A stretch of DNA of 64,000 bases from Phenylobacterium sp. Root1290. Lineage in GTDB: Bacteria > Pseudomonadota > Alphaproteobacteria > Caulobacterales > Caulobacteraceae. Both the position numbers and the translations under genes were made by a program. Below are positions 1 through 7,787 of the stretch, piece by piece; the stretch's first letter is position 1, and each line of letters opens with the position of its first letter. Under the pieces are notes generated by a model. That model did no database searches. It saw only the letters and a program-made list of their open reading frames with translations, and was not told where the DNA came from. Where the stretch lies: positions 649,634-713,633 of the forward strand of contig NZ_LMEE01000003.1 in the NCBI RefSeq assembly GCF_001425305.1, read 5' to 3'.

Positions 1-18
1 CATATTAGGAGCCGCCCC

Positions 19-489
19 ATGGCTATCGCCCCCCAAGCCGCTGCGTCCCTCCGAGTCGGACCGGTGGGTCTGGCCGTGTCGGAACAGCTGGTGCTGGCGT
101 CGTTGCGTGCGTGGGCGCGGGCCAGGATGTGCGACGAGGATCCGCGCGAACTGGTGCGGCCCGGGCTGACCCATGTGAGCTCCAAGCCCGTGGCGAGCGT
201 GTTCGTCGCCCTGATGGAGCATGTCGAGCGCAACGCCCTGCGGTCGATGGAGGTGCATTGCGTCGCCTGCGGCGGCTATTCGCAGGACGAGCAGCGGGTG
301 GTGCTGGCCTGCGGCGTAGCGCGGTGCGCGCCGGACGTGGCGCTGCAACTGTTGAGGCCGCTGGTCGCGCAGCCGGAGGCGCCGGTGCTGCTGGCGCGGA
401 CGCTGAACGTGGCGCTCTGCAACGCCGGCTTCCCGATGCCGGTGCGGATGTGGGACGACGATGCGAGCGTGCCGGCCACCGTGCACTGA
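19..489 (+). CDS. hypothetical protein with paired cysteines
   Basis: A 156-residue protein whose function I do not recognise. An AGGAG Shine-Dalgarno at 7-11 precedes the ATG. It has no signal peptide or membrane segment. Four cysteines are arranged as C81-x2-C84 and C98-x4-C103, a spacing that could hold a metal, but no named zinc-finger family is evident. The middle of the chain is alpha-helical in character and rich in Ala, Val and Leu. It lies 46 bp upstream of another small acidic protein on the same strand and may be co-transcribed with it. Codon use looks like the neighbours. The ORF is long and GC-typical, so a real gene is likely; the function is open. Confidence 0.65.
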   Translation: MAIAPQAAASLRVGPVGLAVSEQLVLASLRAWARARMCDEDPRELVRPGLTHVSSKPVASVFVALMEHVERNALRSMEVHCVACGGYSQDEQRVVLACGVARCAPDVALQLLRPLVAQPEAPVLLARTLNVALCNAGFPMPVRMWDDDASVPATVH

Positions 490-535
490 ACTCGGCGCGC
501 TGGAATCGCGCCGCCATCGGGTCTAGGCAGGCCCG

Positions 536-946
536 ATGAATAGTAATGATGACGAGCTCGGGTTCGACGGCGGCGGCTATGACGCCGAGGACTGGTCGCG
601 GCTGAAGCCCTTCACCGGCGCGTTGGCGACGCTGGAGGACGTGCAGAACCGCGTTGCGATCTTCGCCCTGGGCGACACCAGCGGCGGGCGGCCGATAGAC
701 ATGGAGCTGCCGCAGCCGGTGATCTGGTGGGAGGACGACGGCGAAGTCGCCGCCGTCGCCGTCCAGGCTGAAGCGCACGATTCCGAAGAGGGCGAGACCA
801 TGGAGGTGCTCGGCCTCGTGCTGCCCGACGGCGGCGGCGCGGTGGCGCTGCTGGAGGACGTCGATCTGGTCGACGACAGCGATCCGGTCTGGCGCCGGCT
901 GGTCACCGAAGCGATCGGCGACGAAACCGGCGACGACGAGGACTAG
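536..946 (+). CDS. hypothetical acidic protein
   Basis: A 136-residue, strongly acidic protein with an N-terminal Asn/Asp-rich stretch and a C-terminal Asp/Glu tail. No signal peptide, membrane segment or recognised domain is visible. An AGG lies just upstream of the ATG. It follows the preceding small gene on the same strand. Its TAG stop shares the tetranucleotide CTAG (943-946) with the TAG of convergent purQ. The acidity suggests a soluble cytoplasmic protein; no function can be assigned. Confidence 0.6.
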   Translation: MNSNDDELGFDGGGYDAEDWSRLKPFTGALATLEDVQNRVAIFALGDTSGGRPIDMELPQPVIWWEDDGEVAAVAVQAEAHDSEEGETMEVLGLVLPDGGGAVALLEDVDLVDDSDPVWRRLVTEAIGDETGDDED

Positions 947-1605
947 GCGCTGGCGAGCGCGCTCTGGAACAGGATCGCGCCGTCGGCCGAGCCCAGCTCG
1001 GGTTCGAAGGCGCGGTCGGGGTGCGGCATCAGGCCGATGACGTTGCCCTGCTTGTTGACAATGCCGGCGATGTTGCGCGACGAGCCGTTGGGGTTGTCGA
1101 GGTAGCGGAAGACCACCTGGCCCTCGCCCTCCAGCCGGTCGAGGGTCTCTTCGTCAGCGAAGTAGTTGCCCTCGCCGTTGCCCACCGTCATCTCAACCTC
1201 GCGGCGGCCGTTGTAGCCGGCGGTGAAGCGGGTCTGGGCGTTGGTGACCTCGAGCGCCACCGGCTTGCAAACGTACTTCAGCCGCTCGTTCCGCAGCAGC
1301 GCGCCAGGCAGCATCTTCGACTCGGTCAGCACCTGGAAGCCGTTGCAGATGCCGACGACGGCGACGCCGCGCTCGGCCGCAGCGCGCACCTCGGTCATCA
1401 CCGGCGAGAGCGAGGCCATGGCCGCGCAGCGAAGGTAGTCGCCGTAGGAGAAGCCGCCGGGCAGGACGATCAGGTCCAGGCCTTGGGGCAGGGCGGTGTC
1501 GCCATGCCAGACCATGTCCACCTTGGCGCCGGTGGAGCGTTCGACGGCGACCTTGCAGTCGCGATCGCAGTTGGAACCCGGGAAGACGATGACGGCGGCT
1601 TTCAT
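943..1605 (-). CDS. purQ: phosphoribosylformylglycinamidine synthase subunit PurQ
   Basis: The glutaminase subunit of the three-part FGAM synthase (PurS, PurQ, PurL): it releases ammonia from glutamine for purine synthesis step 4. The 220-residue length fits the class I glutamine amidotransferase family. The nucleophile is Cys87 in the GICNGF motif. His195 in MPHPDR is the catalytic histidine, and the following acidic position is Asp197. I chose the ATG at 1605 because the protein then starts directly at the conserved [12 protein letters not shown]; a longer in-frame N-terminus is not conserved. It is the last gene of the purC-purS-lipoprotein-DUF3291-purQ run and starts 10 bp after DUF3291. 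purL is not in this window. Confidence 0.96.
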   Translation of the reverse strand: MKAAVIVFPGSNCDRDCKVAVERSTGAKVDMVWHGDTALPQGLDLIVLPGGFSYGDYLRCAAMASLSPVMTEVRAAAERGVAVVGICNGFQVLTESKMLPGALLRNERLKYVCKPVALEVTNAQTRFTAGYNGRREVEMTVGNGEGNYFADEETLDRLEGEGQVVFRYLDNPNGSSRNIAGIVNKQGNVIGLMPHPDRAFEPELGSADGAILFQSALASA

Positions 1606-1615
1606 GGGCGGCCCT

Positions 1616-2101
1616 TTACGCGCATTTGTCGAGAATTGGGAGGGGGGAGGTGGTCGCATCCGGCGCCGGATGCGGCGCACGGAAGGTGAAGGCGTCCGGC
1701 GTCGGCCCGTGGCGTTCCAGCAGGGCCAGCCTGGCGACGCCCTCGGCGACCGTCGGCTCGTGCCCGACCGGGACCCACCAGAGGGCCATGAAGACCTCCA
1801 TCTCGTGAAACCACTCGGCCCGGCGGCGCATGATCTGGCTGTGGCCGGAGCGATAGACGAAGGCGCCCAGGGCGGCGGGGCTTTCCCAGACCGACATGTT
1901 GGTGATGATCATCGGATCGTCGAAGGCGGCAAGGTCGGTGGCGTCGTTCCCGTCGCCGGTCAGCCGCCAGACGAAGCCCTTTGAGGCTTCGGCCAGGGCG
2001 TTGATGCGGTCGAGATTGTCGGTGAAGTCGGCGGTTTCCGGCGCGTCGAGCGGCGCCTTCAGGCGGGCGACATTGATCTGGGCGAGATGATAGCTCGTCA
2101 T
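1616..2101 (-). CDS. DUF3291 domain-containing protein
   Basis: A 161-residue soluble protein with the features of the DUF3291 family: an N-terminal [11 protein letters not shown], a central [16 protein letters not shown], and [15 protein letters not shown] near residue 105. The family resembles dimeric alpha/beta-barrel (antibiotic-monooxygenase-like) folds, but no activity is established. It lies between the lipoprotein gene (10 bp gap) and purQ (10 bp gap) on the same strand, so it is almost certainly part of the purine operon transcript. The neighbourhood gives no direct hint of a role in purine synthesis. Confidence 0.85.
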   Translation of the reverse strand: MTSYHLAQINVARLKAPLDAPETADFTDNLDRINALAEASKGFVWRLTGDGNDATDLAAFDDPMIITNMSVWESPAALGAFVYRSGHSQIMRRRAEWFHEMEVFMALWWVPVGHEPTVAEGVARLALLERHGPTPDAFTFRAPHPAPDATTSPLPILDKCA

Positions 2102-2111
2102 GGCCTTGTCC

Positions 2112-2492
2112 CTACCTGGCGCTGAGGCTCTCCAGATAAGCCATCACCTGGGCGAATCCAGCCTTGTCGCCATAGGCGCAGCCGGTGTTCTTCATGACCT
2201 TGCGGCCGGCTTCCTGGACGGCTTCCTGCTTGAAGATCGCCGGATGGCCGGGCGCGCCCTCCTGTGTCAGGACGAAGGCCTCGCCGCCGCCCCGCATGTT
2301 GTAGAAGCGGTAGGGCTCGCCGCGCTCCTGCGGCGCGGGAAGCAGGCCCGGCTGGGCCAGGACCTTGGCCGAGAGTGCCTCGTAGGAGAGCGAGCAGTCG
2401 AGCGCCAGGCGCGGCCGGGGCGGCTCAGGCTCCGGCGCGCAGGCGGTCAGGATCAGCGGGAGAATGGGGGAGAGGGCGAGGAGCCCTCTCAC
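2112..2492 (-). CDS. putative small lipoprotein
   Basis: A 126-residue protein beginning at a GTG that overlaps the purS stop (GTGA, 2489-2492). This start gives a short hydrophobic signal, RGLLALSPILPLILTAC, ending in an LTAC lipobox, so the mature protein would be lipidated and face the periplasm. A proline/glutamate-rich linker follows. The rest contains two further cysteines (the DCSLSY and NTGCAYG segments) that could form a disulfide. No named family is recognised. An exported lipoprotein within a purine biosynthesis operon is unexpected. The longer ORF reading is rejected because its first 18 residues have the composition of out-of-frame purS. Confidence 0.7.
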   Translation of the reverse strand: MRGLLALSPILPLILTACAPEPEPPRPRLALDCSLSYEALSAKVLAQPGLLPAPQERGEPYRFYNMRGGGEAFVLTQEGAPGHPAIFKQEAVQEAGRKVMKNTGCAYGDKAGFAQVMAYLESLSAR

Positions 2493-2731
2493 GCCACCTC
2501 GATCCGGTAGCTTTCGATGACGGTGTTGGCGAGCAGCTTCTCGCACATGTCCTTCACCTGGGCCTCGGCGGCGGCCTTGTCGGTCGCGTCCTTGAGGTCG
2601 AATTCGATGGTCTTGCCGACGCGCACGCCATCGACCTGCGGCCAGCCCAGGCCGTGCAGAGCGTTTTCGACGGCCTTGCCCTGAACGTCCAGCACGCCGG
2701 GCTTCAGGAACACATGAACTTTCGCGCGCAC
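2489..2731 (-). CDS. purS: phosphoribosylformylglycinamidine synthase subunit PurS
   Basis: The 80-residue PurS subunit, which bridges PurQ and PurL and helps ammonia channelling in the FGAM synthase complex. The sequence KVHVFLKPGVLDVQGKAV near the N-terminus and VGKTIEFDL in the middle are diagnostic. I use the GTG at 2731, which overlaps the purC TAG by one base (TAGTG). The stop overlaps the next gene's GTG start. Translational coupling within the operon is therefore likely. Confidence 0.95.
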   Translation of the reverse strand: MRAKVHVFLKPGVLDVQGKAVENALHGLGWPQVDGVRVGKTIEFDLKDATDKAAAEAQVKDMCEKLLANTVIESYRIEVA

Positions 2732-3489
2732 TAGTGCAGGCCTCCTTGGATGACGGTGGGCATCTCTTTCATGATGCCGAGACGACGGGCCACTTCGGTG
2801 TACCCCTCGATGACGTCGCCCATGTCGCGGCCGAAGCGGTCCTTGTCCAGCTTCTCGTTCGTCTGGCTGTCCCAGAGACGGCACGAATCGGGGCTGATCT
2901 CGTCGGCCAGGATCACCCGCGAGAAGTCGTTCTCGTAGATGCGGCCGTACTCGACCTTGAAGTCGACCAGGGTGATGCCGACCCCGGCGAACAGGCCGGT
3001 GAGGAAGTCGTTCACGCGCAGGGTCAGGGCCATCATGTCGTCGATCTCCTGGGTCGAGGCCCAGTTGAACGCGGTGATGTGCTCCTCGGCGACCATCGGG
3101 TCGGAGAGCTTGTCGTCCTTCAGGTAGAATTCGATGATCGAGCGCGGCAGGGCCTGGCCCTCGGGCAGGCCGAAGCGCTGCGACAGGCTGCCGGCCGCGA
3201 CGTTGCGGCAGACGACCTCCAGCGGAATGATCTCAACCTCGCGGATCAGCTGCTCGCGCAGGTTCAGGCGGCGGATGAAGTGGTTCTGAACCCCGATCGA
3301 GTTCAGCTTGGTCATCACATATTCGCTGATGCGATTGTTGATGACGCCCTTGCCCTCGAGGATCGCCTTCTTCTGCGAATTGAACGCGGTGGCGTCGTCC
3401 TTGAAGTACTGGATCAGGGTGCCGGGCTCGGGGCCCTCATAGAGGATCTTGGCCTTGCCTTCGTAGATCTTCTTGCGGCGGGTGGTCAT
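2731..3489 (-). CDS. purC: phosphoribosylaminoimidazole-succinocarboxamide synthase
   Basis: SAICAR synthetase, the ATP-dependent ligation of aspartate to CAIR in purine biosynthesis. The 252-residue product starts [19 protein letters not shown] and has the family segments [32 protein letters not shown] text (here VCRNVAAGS), and VDFKVEYGR. The ATG at 3489 is preferred because a GGGAGAAGG ribosome site precedes it; the longer in-frame start runs into the leader hairpin. It is the first gene of the operon continuing into purS. An intrinsic-terminator-like hairpin lies 40 bp upstream of the start, suggesting attenuation. Confidence 0.97.
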   Translation of the reverse strand: MTTRRKKIYEGKAKILYEGPEPGTLIQYFKDDATAFNSQKKAILEGKGVINNRISEYVMTKLNSIGVQNHFIRRLNLREQLIREVEIIPLEVVCRNVAAGSLSQRFGLPEGQALPRSIIEFYLKDDKLSDPMVAEEHITAFNWASTQEIDDMMALTLRVNDFLTGLFAGVGITLVDFKVEYGRIYENDFSRVILADEISPDSCRLWDSQTNEKLDKDRFGRDMGDVIEGYTEVARRLGIMKEMPTVIQGGLH

Positions 3490-3528
3490 GTGCGCCTTCT
3501 CCCAGAGCGAGGGCTTGGCCGCCAGCGG

Positions 3529-3568
3529 AAAAACGAAAAACGCGCGCAGTTCCATGCAAACGCGCGCG
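3529..3568 (-). terminator. attenuator-like intrinsic terminator in the purC leader
   Basis: On the minus strand a GC-rich hairpin (about nine paired bases of alternating CG plus GTT/AAC, one bulged T, seven-base loop) is followed by TTTTTCGTTTTT. It lies 40-79 bp upstream of the purC ATG and inside the purC transcript leader. No minus-strand gene upstream would need a terminator, since the neighbouring gene is divergent. Premature termination control of purC is inferred. Confidence 0.55.
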
Positions 3569-3735
3569 GCTCCGACCGTATGGCCCTCTCACTCATATGA
3601 GGCCCGGAAAAACTAACGGAATGGGCGGCGGCGCGCAAACGGCGCAAGAGCCGCAGAGGCCTCTTCGTGCGTTTACGTTGCTACGGCGCGGTTCACGGGA
3701 TATGCAACGCCGACCGACCGCCTACTGGGGAACAC

Positions 3736-4059
3736 ATGACGACCTTCGACGATCGCGAGCGTGGCTTTGAAAAGAAGTTCGAGCTCGACCAGGAGCAAGA
3801 GTTCAAGGCCGGTGCGCGTCGCAACCGCATGCTGGGCGAGTGGGCTGCTGGTCTGATGGGCCTGTCGGCCGACAGCGTCACCGAATACGCCAAGGCCGTG
3901 GTGAAGTCCGACTTCGAGCTGCCGGGCGACGAGGACGTTCTGCGCAAGGTGTTCGAGGACCTGAAGGGCTCGGGCGTCGCCGTCAGCGAGGGCGAAGTGC
4001 GCATGAAGATGGACGAACTGCTGGCCCAGGCCCGCGAGCAACTGCGCTCGGGCGAGTAA
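3736..4059 (+). CDS. ATPase inhibitor subunit zeta (DUF1476)
   Basis: A 107-residue all-helical protein of the DUF1476 family, the alphaproteobacterial F1-ATPase inhibitor called zeta. It binds the F1 sector and blocks wasteful ATP hydrolysis. Diagnostic segments are the N-terminal MTTFDDRERGFEKKF, then RRNRMLGEWAAGLMGL, and the C-terminal SEGEVRMKMDELLAQA. The inhibitory part in the family is the N-terminus. The ATG at 3736 gives the family's standard length. It is transcribed alone, divergent from purC, and ends at a strong intrinsic terminator. Confidence 0.95.
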   Translation: MTTFDDRERGFEKKFELDQEQEFKAGARRNRMLGEWAAGLMGLSADSVTEYAKAVVKSDFELPGDEDVLRKVFEDLKGSGVAVSEGEVRMKMDELLAQAREQLRSGE

Positions 4060-4080
4060 GCCTCAGATCTCCCAAAAAAG

Positions 4081-4110
4081 AACGCCGCCCCACCGGGCGG
4101 CGTTTTTTTT
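4081..4110 (+). terminator. intrinsic terminator after zeta
   Basis: A ten-base perfect stem (AACGCCGCCC with GGGCGGCGTT), a four-base CACC loop and a run of eight T. An A-run upstream means it may also work for the convergent minus-strand gene at 4128-4514. Confidence 0.9.
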
Positions 4111-4127
4111 GGCCTGATGGTCGGCGA

Positions 4128-4514
4128 TCAGCCGATCCGGCGCAGAGCGCTTTCGTCTAGCGCCGATGTCACGTCGAAGCTTGCGGCGTCGCCTTCCAGG
4201 CCGATGAGGTCCACGTCGACCTCCCAGCCATCGGCGGTGCGCAGGCGCGTGGCGCAGGCGACATCGAGCTGGAAGAGCGCGGCGAGCTTGTCGAGATCGC
4301 CCTGCAGCGCGCCGCTCGCGACGCAGGCCGAGCCGAGCTGGAAGACGTCGAGTTCATAGGTCACGGGGACCCAGCCATCGGACCAGATCAGGACGCCTGG
4401 GCCCCGCAGGGCCTTGAGCAGACGCATCCGGCCTTCGCGCCGGCGGTTGCCGCCGGAATTGTGGGTCTGGGCGGGCCGCGTGCCGGTCCAGGCGATGGGG
4501 GAGGTTGCGGTCAT
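4128..4514 (-). CDS. hypothetical protein
   Basis: A 128-residue protein of unknown function. It has a hydrophilic N-terminus rich in Arg/Gly/Asn (about 30 residues), then a compact domain beginning MRLLKALRGPGVLIWSDG and containing VTYELDVFQLG and GWEVDVDLIGLEG, which looks like alternating beta strands. A purine-rich GGAAGGGG precedes the ATG at 4514. An internal ATG at 4427 would remove the basic tail and is the main alternative start. It follows the IF-1-like gene by 43 bp on the same strand. Confidence 0.6.
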   Translation of the reverse strand: MTATSPIAWTGTRPAQTHNSGGNRRREGRMRLLKALRGPGVLIWSDGWVPVTYELDVFQLGSACVASGALQGDLDKLAALFQLDVACATRLRTADGWEVDVDLIGLEGDAASFDVTSALDESALRRIG

Positions 4515-4557
4515 CTGGCCCCTTCCGGGCTTAGGCGCCTTGGGGCTCGGCGGCTGG

Positions 4558-4788
4558 TCATCGGCGCGTGAGGCGCCAGCCCCGCATCTCGTTGTGGGCC
4601 ATCTCCACCGACACCCGCGCGCCGAGCATGGGGCGCGAGGCTGAGGCCGGCCCCTTGGCGTCGTAGGCTTCGACATGGTGGCCGTTGTCGAGCCGCACGT
4701 CATGAGCGCCGTTGGCGCCGGTTCCGGCGATCCGGCCGGCGAAGGCGATGGGACTGTTGGGGCGCGCGCCGTTGTTCATTTCGATCAT
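4558..4788 (-). CDS. small IF-1-like OB-fold protein
   Basis: A 76-residue basic protein. Its C-terminal two thirds align by eye, without large gaps, with bacterial initiation factor 1: a strand ending in a glycine, then VRLDNGHHVEAYDAKG (IF-1 has VxLENGHxVxAHxSGK), then LGARVSVEMAHNEMRGWRLTRR (IF-1 has TGDKVTVELTPYDLSKGRIxxR). An OB-fold that binds RNA is therefore likely. It lacks the conserved IF-1 start and the MRKN segment, so it is not the housekeeping infA. GGGAGA precedes the ATG. Confidence 0.65.
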   Translation of the reverse strand: MIEMNNGARPNSPIAFAGRIAGTGANGAHDVRLDNGHHVEAYDAKGPASASRPMLGARVSVEMAHNEMRGWRLTRR

Positions 4789-5029
4789 GGGCGATCTCCC
4801 GCACGCCGTCCCGAAGCCGGGCGACGGGCTTACTATCGTGAATTTCAGAATTGATTGCCTAAACCTACCACGTATGGGGCAGATGTTCGCCTAGTATTTA
4901 TCAGAAAACGCTCAGGCGAGATCCGTCGACGCCTGCTCGATTGGGGGCGGAAGATTGGAATTGGTTCCATAGACGGCGCGGTATTTCGCGAACCGAGGAT
5001 CGTTCTACTGAAAAAGCGCGCGCAGTTTT

Positions 5030-5049
5030 GGGGCGGCGTTCGCCGCCCC
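5030..5049. terminator. hairpin after the aldehyde dehydrogenase gene
   Basis: A perfect GGGGCGGCG/CGCCGCCCC stem with a two-base loop, eight bases beyond the stop of the minus-strand dehydrogenase. There is no T-run on the minus strand, so termination is plausible but unproven. The rest of 4789-5056 holds no convincing gene. Confidence 0.4.
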
Positions 5050-5056
5050 AGCCCTG

Positions 5057-6481
5057 TCAGCGCTTCAGTTGTCCGTCGAGGTACTTGCGGATGGCCGGGC
5101 CGAAGGGCGGGCGCATCTGTTGCAGCGGCTTGTCCGCCTTGATCTGGGTGTAGATCGACTTGGCGTGGCTGAATTCGCGGAAGCCGTCGACGCCATGGTA
5201 GCTGCCCATGCCGGACGGCCCGACGCCGCCGAAGGGCAGGTTCTCCTGGGCGACGTGGAAGATCACGTCGTTGACCGTCACCCCGCCGGAGGTGGTGTTC
5301 GAGAGCACCTTCTCGCGTTCGCTCTCGTCGGAGCCGAAGTAGTAGAGGCCGAGCGGGCGCTCGCCCTTGTTCACATAGGCGATCGCCTCGTCGATCCCGG
5401 AATAGGTCTTCACGGGCAGCACCGGGCCGAAGATCTCCTCCTGCATGACCTTCAGGTCGTCGCTGGGGTCGATGATCAGGGTGGGGGGGATCTTGCGGTG
5501 CTCCTGCTGGGAGAGGTCCTCGCCGTCGGGCTTCAGCTCGATGACCCGCGCGCCCTTGGCCTTGGCCTCGTCGATATAGCCCTTGATCCGGTCGTAGTGC
5601 CGCTGGGCGATGATCGCGGTGTAGTCGGGGTTGTCCTTCAGGGTCGGGAACATCTTCGACACCGAGGCCTGGGCGCCGGCGATGAAGGGCTCGAGGGTCT
5701 CCTTGGGCGTCAGGACGTAGTCGGGCGCCAGGCAGATCTGGCCGGCGTTGAGGGTCTTGCCGTTCATGATCCGGGCCGAGGCGACATCGATGTCCGCCGA
5801 CTTGCCGAGGATCACCGGGCTCTTGCCGCCGAGCTCCAGGGTCAGCGGCACCAGGTTCTCGGCCGCCGCCCGCATGACGTGGCGGGCGATCGAGGTCGCG
5901 CCGGTGAAGATCAGGTGATCGAAGGCGAGCGAGGAGAAGCTCTGCCCGACCTCGGGGCCGCCGGTGACGACCGCGATCTCCTCGTCGGAGAAGGCGCCGG
6001 CGAACATGCTGGCCATCAACTCGGAGGTGGCCGGCGTGAATTCGGACGGCTTGATCATCGCCCGGTTGCCGGCCGCCAGCACCCCGGCCAGCGGCGCGAA
6101 GGTGAGGTTCACCGGGAAGTTCCAGGGGCTGATGATCCCGATCACGCCCTTGGGCTGGAAGCGGATCTCGGCCTTGGCGCCGAATAGGCCAAGGATCGCG
6201 GGCGAAGGCTTGCGCTTTTCAGGACGCATCCACTTGGCCAGGTTTTCCTTGGCGTTCTTCAGCGGGCCGATGGAGCCGGAGACGTCGGTGAAGGCGGTCG
6301 CTTCGCGCGACCGGGAGCCGAAGTCCTCGTTGATCGCGTCCTCGATCGCTTTGCGGTTGTCGATCAGCAGGGCGATGGCCCGGTCGATGCGGTTGATGCG
6401 GACCTGGGCGGAGGGCTCTCCGTCCCGCAGGTGAGCGGCCTTCTGCTTGGCCAGCAGGGCGTTCATCGCATTGGCGTCCAT
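5057..6481 (-). CDS. coniferyl-aldehyde-type dehydrogenase
   Basis: A 474-residue NAD(P)-dependent aldehyde dehydrogenase that oxidises an aldehyde to the acid. The family catalytic set is present: Asn121 in the SPWNFP motif, Glu216 in LELGGKSP, and nucleophile Cys250 in NAGQICLAPDY. The QICLAPDY wording and the C-terminal PFGGVGPSGMGSYHG are typical of the coniferyl aldehyde dehydrogenase branch (class 3-like, soluble), which includes the Pseudomonas CalB enzymes. The substrate cannot be confirmed here, as no other phenylpropanoid gene is nearby. It is transcribed alone, divergent from the RTX protein gene. Confidence 0.93.
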   Translation of the reverse strand: MDANAMNALLAKQKAAHLRDGEPSAQVRINRIDRAIALLIDNRKAIEDAINEDFGSRSREATAFTDVSGSIGPLKNAKENLAKWMRPEKRKPSPAILGLFGAKAEIRFQPKGVIGIISPWNFPVNLTFAPLAGVLAAGNRAMIKPSEFTPATSELMASMFAGAFSDEEIAVVTGGPEVGQSFSSLAFDHLIFTGATSIARHVMRAAAENLVPLTLELGGKSPVILGKSADIDVASARIMNGKTLNAGQICLAPDYVLTPKETLEPFIAGAQASVSKMFPTLKDNPDYTAIIAQRHYDRIKGYIDEAKAKGARVIELKPDGEDLSQQEHRKIPPTLIIDPSDDLKVMQEEIFGPVLPVKTYSGIDEAIAYVNKGERPLGLYYFGSDESEREKVLSNTTSGGVTVNDVIFHVAQENLPFGGVGPSGMGSYHGVDGFREFSHAKSIYTQIKADKPLQQMRPPFGPAIRKYLDGQLKR

Positions 6482-6676
6482 GACTTATCGTCTCCTCCCG
6501 AGTATCCGGCGGATGTTCGGATAGTGACGTTACGGAATGGAAGTGATGCAGGCGCGGGCCGGTCTGGCGCGGGCCGATTTCCTAATTCGTCTTAATACGG
6601 CGCCACCTATCCGCGTTGAGCATTGACGCACGTCTGGGGCGAGCCCGTCATGCCGGGAAACCCATGGGAGCAGGTG

Positions 6677-7687
6677 ATGGCGTTTCTGAAGGCCGGCGCC
6701 AGGTTTGGCGTGAACATGGACACCATTGATCTCAATATACTTTTCAGCGGCGCGATCACGCTGGCCAACACCGGGCGGATCTACGCGGACGGGGCGCTCG
6801 GCGATCGGGTGGCGCTGTTCGGGCGGTTCAGCTTCGACGGGGCGGGCCGGCTGGCCGGCGGCGAGCTGAACCACATTCAGGAGAACCTTTCCGGCTTCCT
6901 GCACTTCGACGTCTCGGGATTTTCGGCCTCGGCGACGCGGATCGTCGGGCTGGCGGCGGACGGCGACATGCAGACGGCGTTCCAGCTCATCCTGAACGGC
7001 GACGACAGTCTGCTGGGGGTGTCGTTCGACGACGTGTTGCGCGGCTATGACGGCGACGACACCATCGACGGCGGCGGCGGCTACGACACCATCACCGGCG
7101 GCGAGGGCGGCGACGTCATCGTCAGCGGAACTAACCACGGCGCCGGCGACAGCTACCTGCGCGGGGATGCGGGCGACGACTCGATCGTCGGGGGCATTCG
7201 GTTCGACGACATCAACGGCAACATCGGCCGCGACACCATCCGCGGGCGCGAGGGCGACGACTGGGTGGTCGGCGGCCAGGACGGCGACCTGCTCTATGGC
7301 GACGCCGGGGCCGACCAGGTCTATGGCAACATGGGCGACGACGCCGGCTTCGGCGGCGCGGGGAACGACACCCTGCGCGGGGGGCAGGGCTCGGACGTGC
7401 TGCAGGGCGAGGCCGGGGACGACTTCATCAGCGGCGACCGCGGGACCGACACGGTGGCTGGCGGCGGCGGGGCCGACATCTTCAACACCTTCGCCGGCGC
7501 CGGGATGGACAGGGTGCTGGATTTCAACGGCGGCGAGGGCGACCGGGTCCGGGTCGAGGGCGGCGTCGCCTATACGGTCAACCAGGTCGGGACCGACGTG
7601 CTGGTGAACCTGGGCGGACCGGACGTGCTGATCCTGGTCGGGGTGCAACTGTCCTCGCTGCCGGCGGGATGGATCTTCTCAGCCTGA
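6677..7687 (+). CDS. RTX (hemolysin-type) calcium-binding repeat protein
   Basis: About 336 residues. An N-terminal domain of roughly 115 residues that I do not recognise is followed by tandem glycine/aspartate nonapeptides (GYDGDDTID, GGAGNDTLR, GQGSDVLQG, GEAGDDFIS), the calcium-binding RTX roll. The last 60 residues (from FNTFAGAGMD to a terminal SLPAGWIFSA) closely match the end of the beta-helix/RTX protein at 53230-54846 and are likely the type I secretion signal. There is no signal peptide. I prefer the ATG at 6677 because of GGGAG six bases upstream; ATG 6650 and TTG 6623 are alternatives. No type I transporter is encoded in the window. Confidence 0.88.
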   Translation: MAFLKAGARFGVNMDTIDLNILFSGAITLANTGRIYADGALGDRVALFGRFSFDGAGRLAGGELNHIQENLSGFLHFDVSGFSASATRIVGLAADGDMQTAFQLILNGDDSLLGVSFDDVLRGYDGDDTIDGGGGYDTITGGEGGDVIVSGTNHGAGDSYLRGDAGDDSIVGGIRFDDINGNIGRDTIRGREGDDWVVGGQDGDLLYGDAGADQVYGNMGDDAGFGGAGNDTLRGGQGSDVLQGEAGDDFISGDRGTDTVAGGGGADIFNTFAGAGMDRVLDFNGGEGDRVRVEGGVAYTVNQVGTDVLVNLGGPDVLILVGVQLSSLPAGWIFSA

Positions 7688-7787
7688 TCCCTGCGACGCA
7701 TTTGCGCTGGACTGACGTGGCGGCGGGTGGGCGACTGTCGGCCAAACGATCCGGCGCGCGCCGGACGCACCAGGAAGGAACACGACT

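Noticed and set aside
6677..7687. Possible toxin gene from hemolysin-type repeats
   Set aside because: RTX repeats alone do not indicate a toxin; no acyltransferase activator, pore-forming helices or type I exporter is adjacent.
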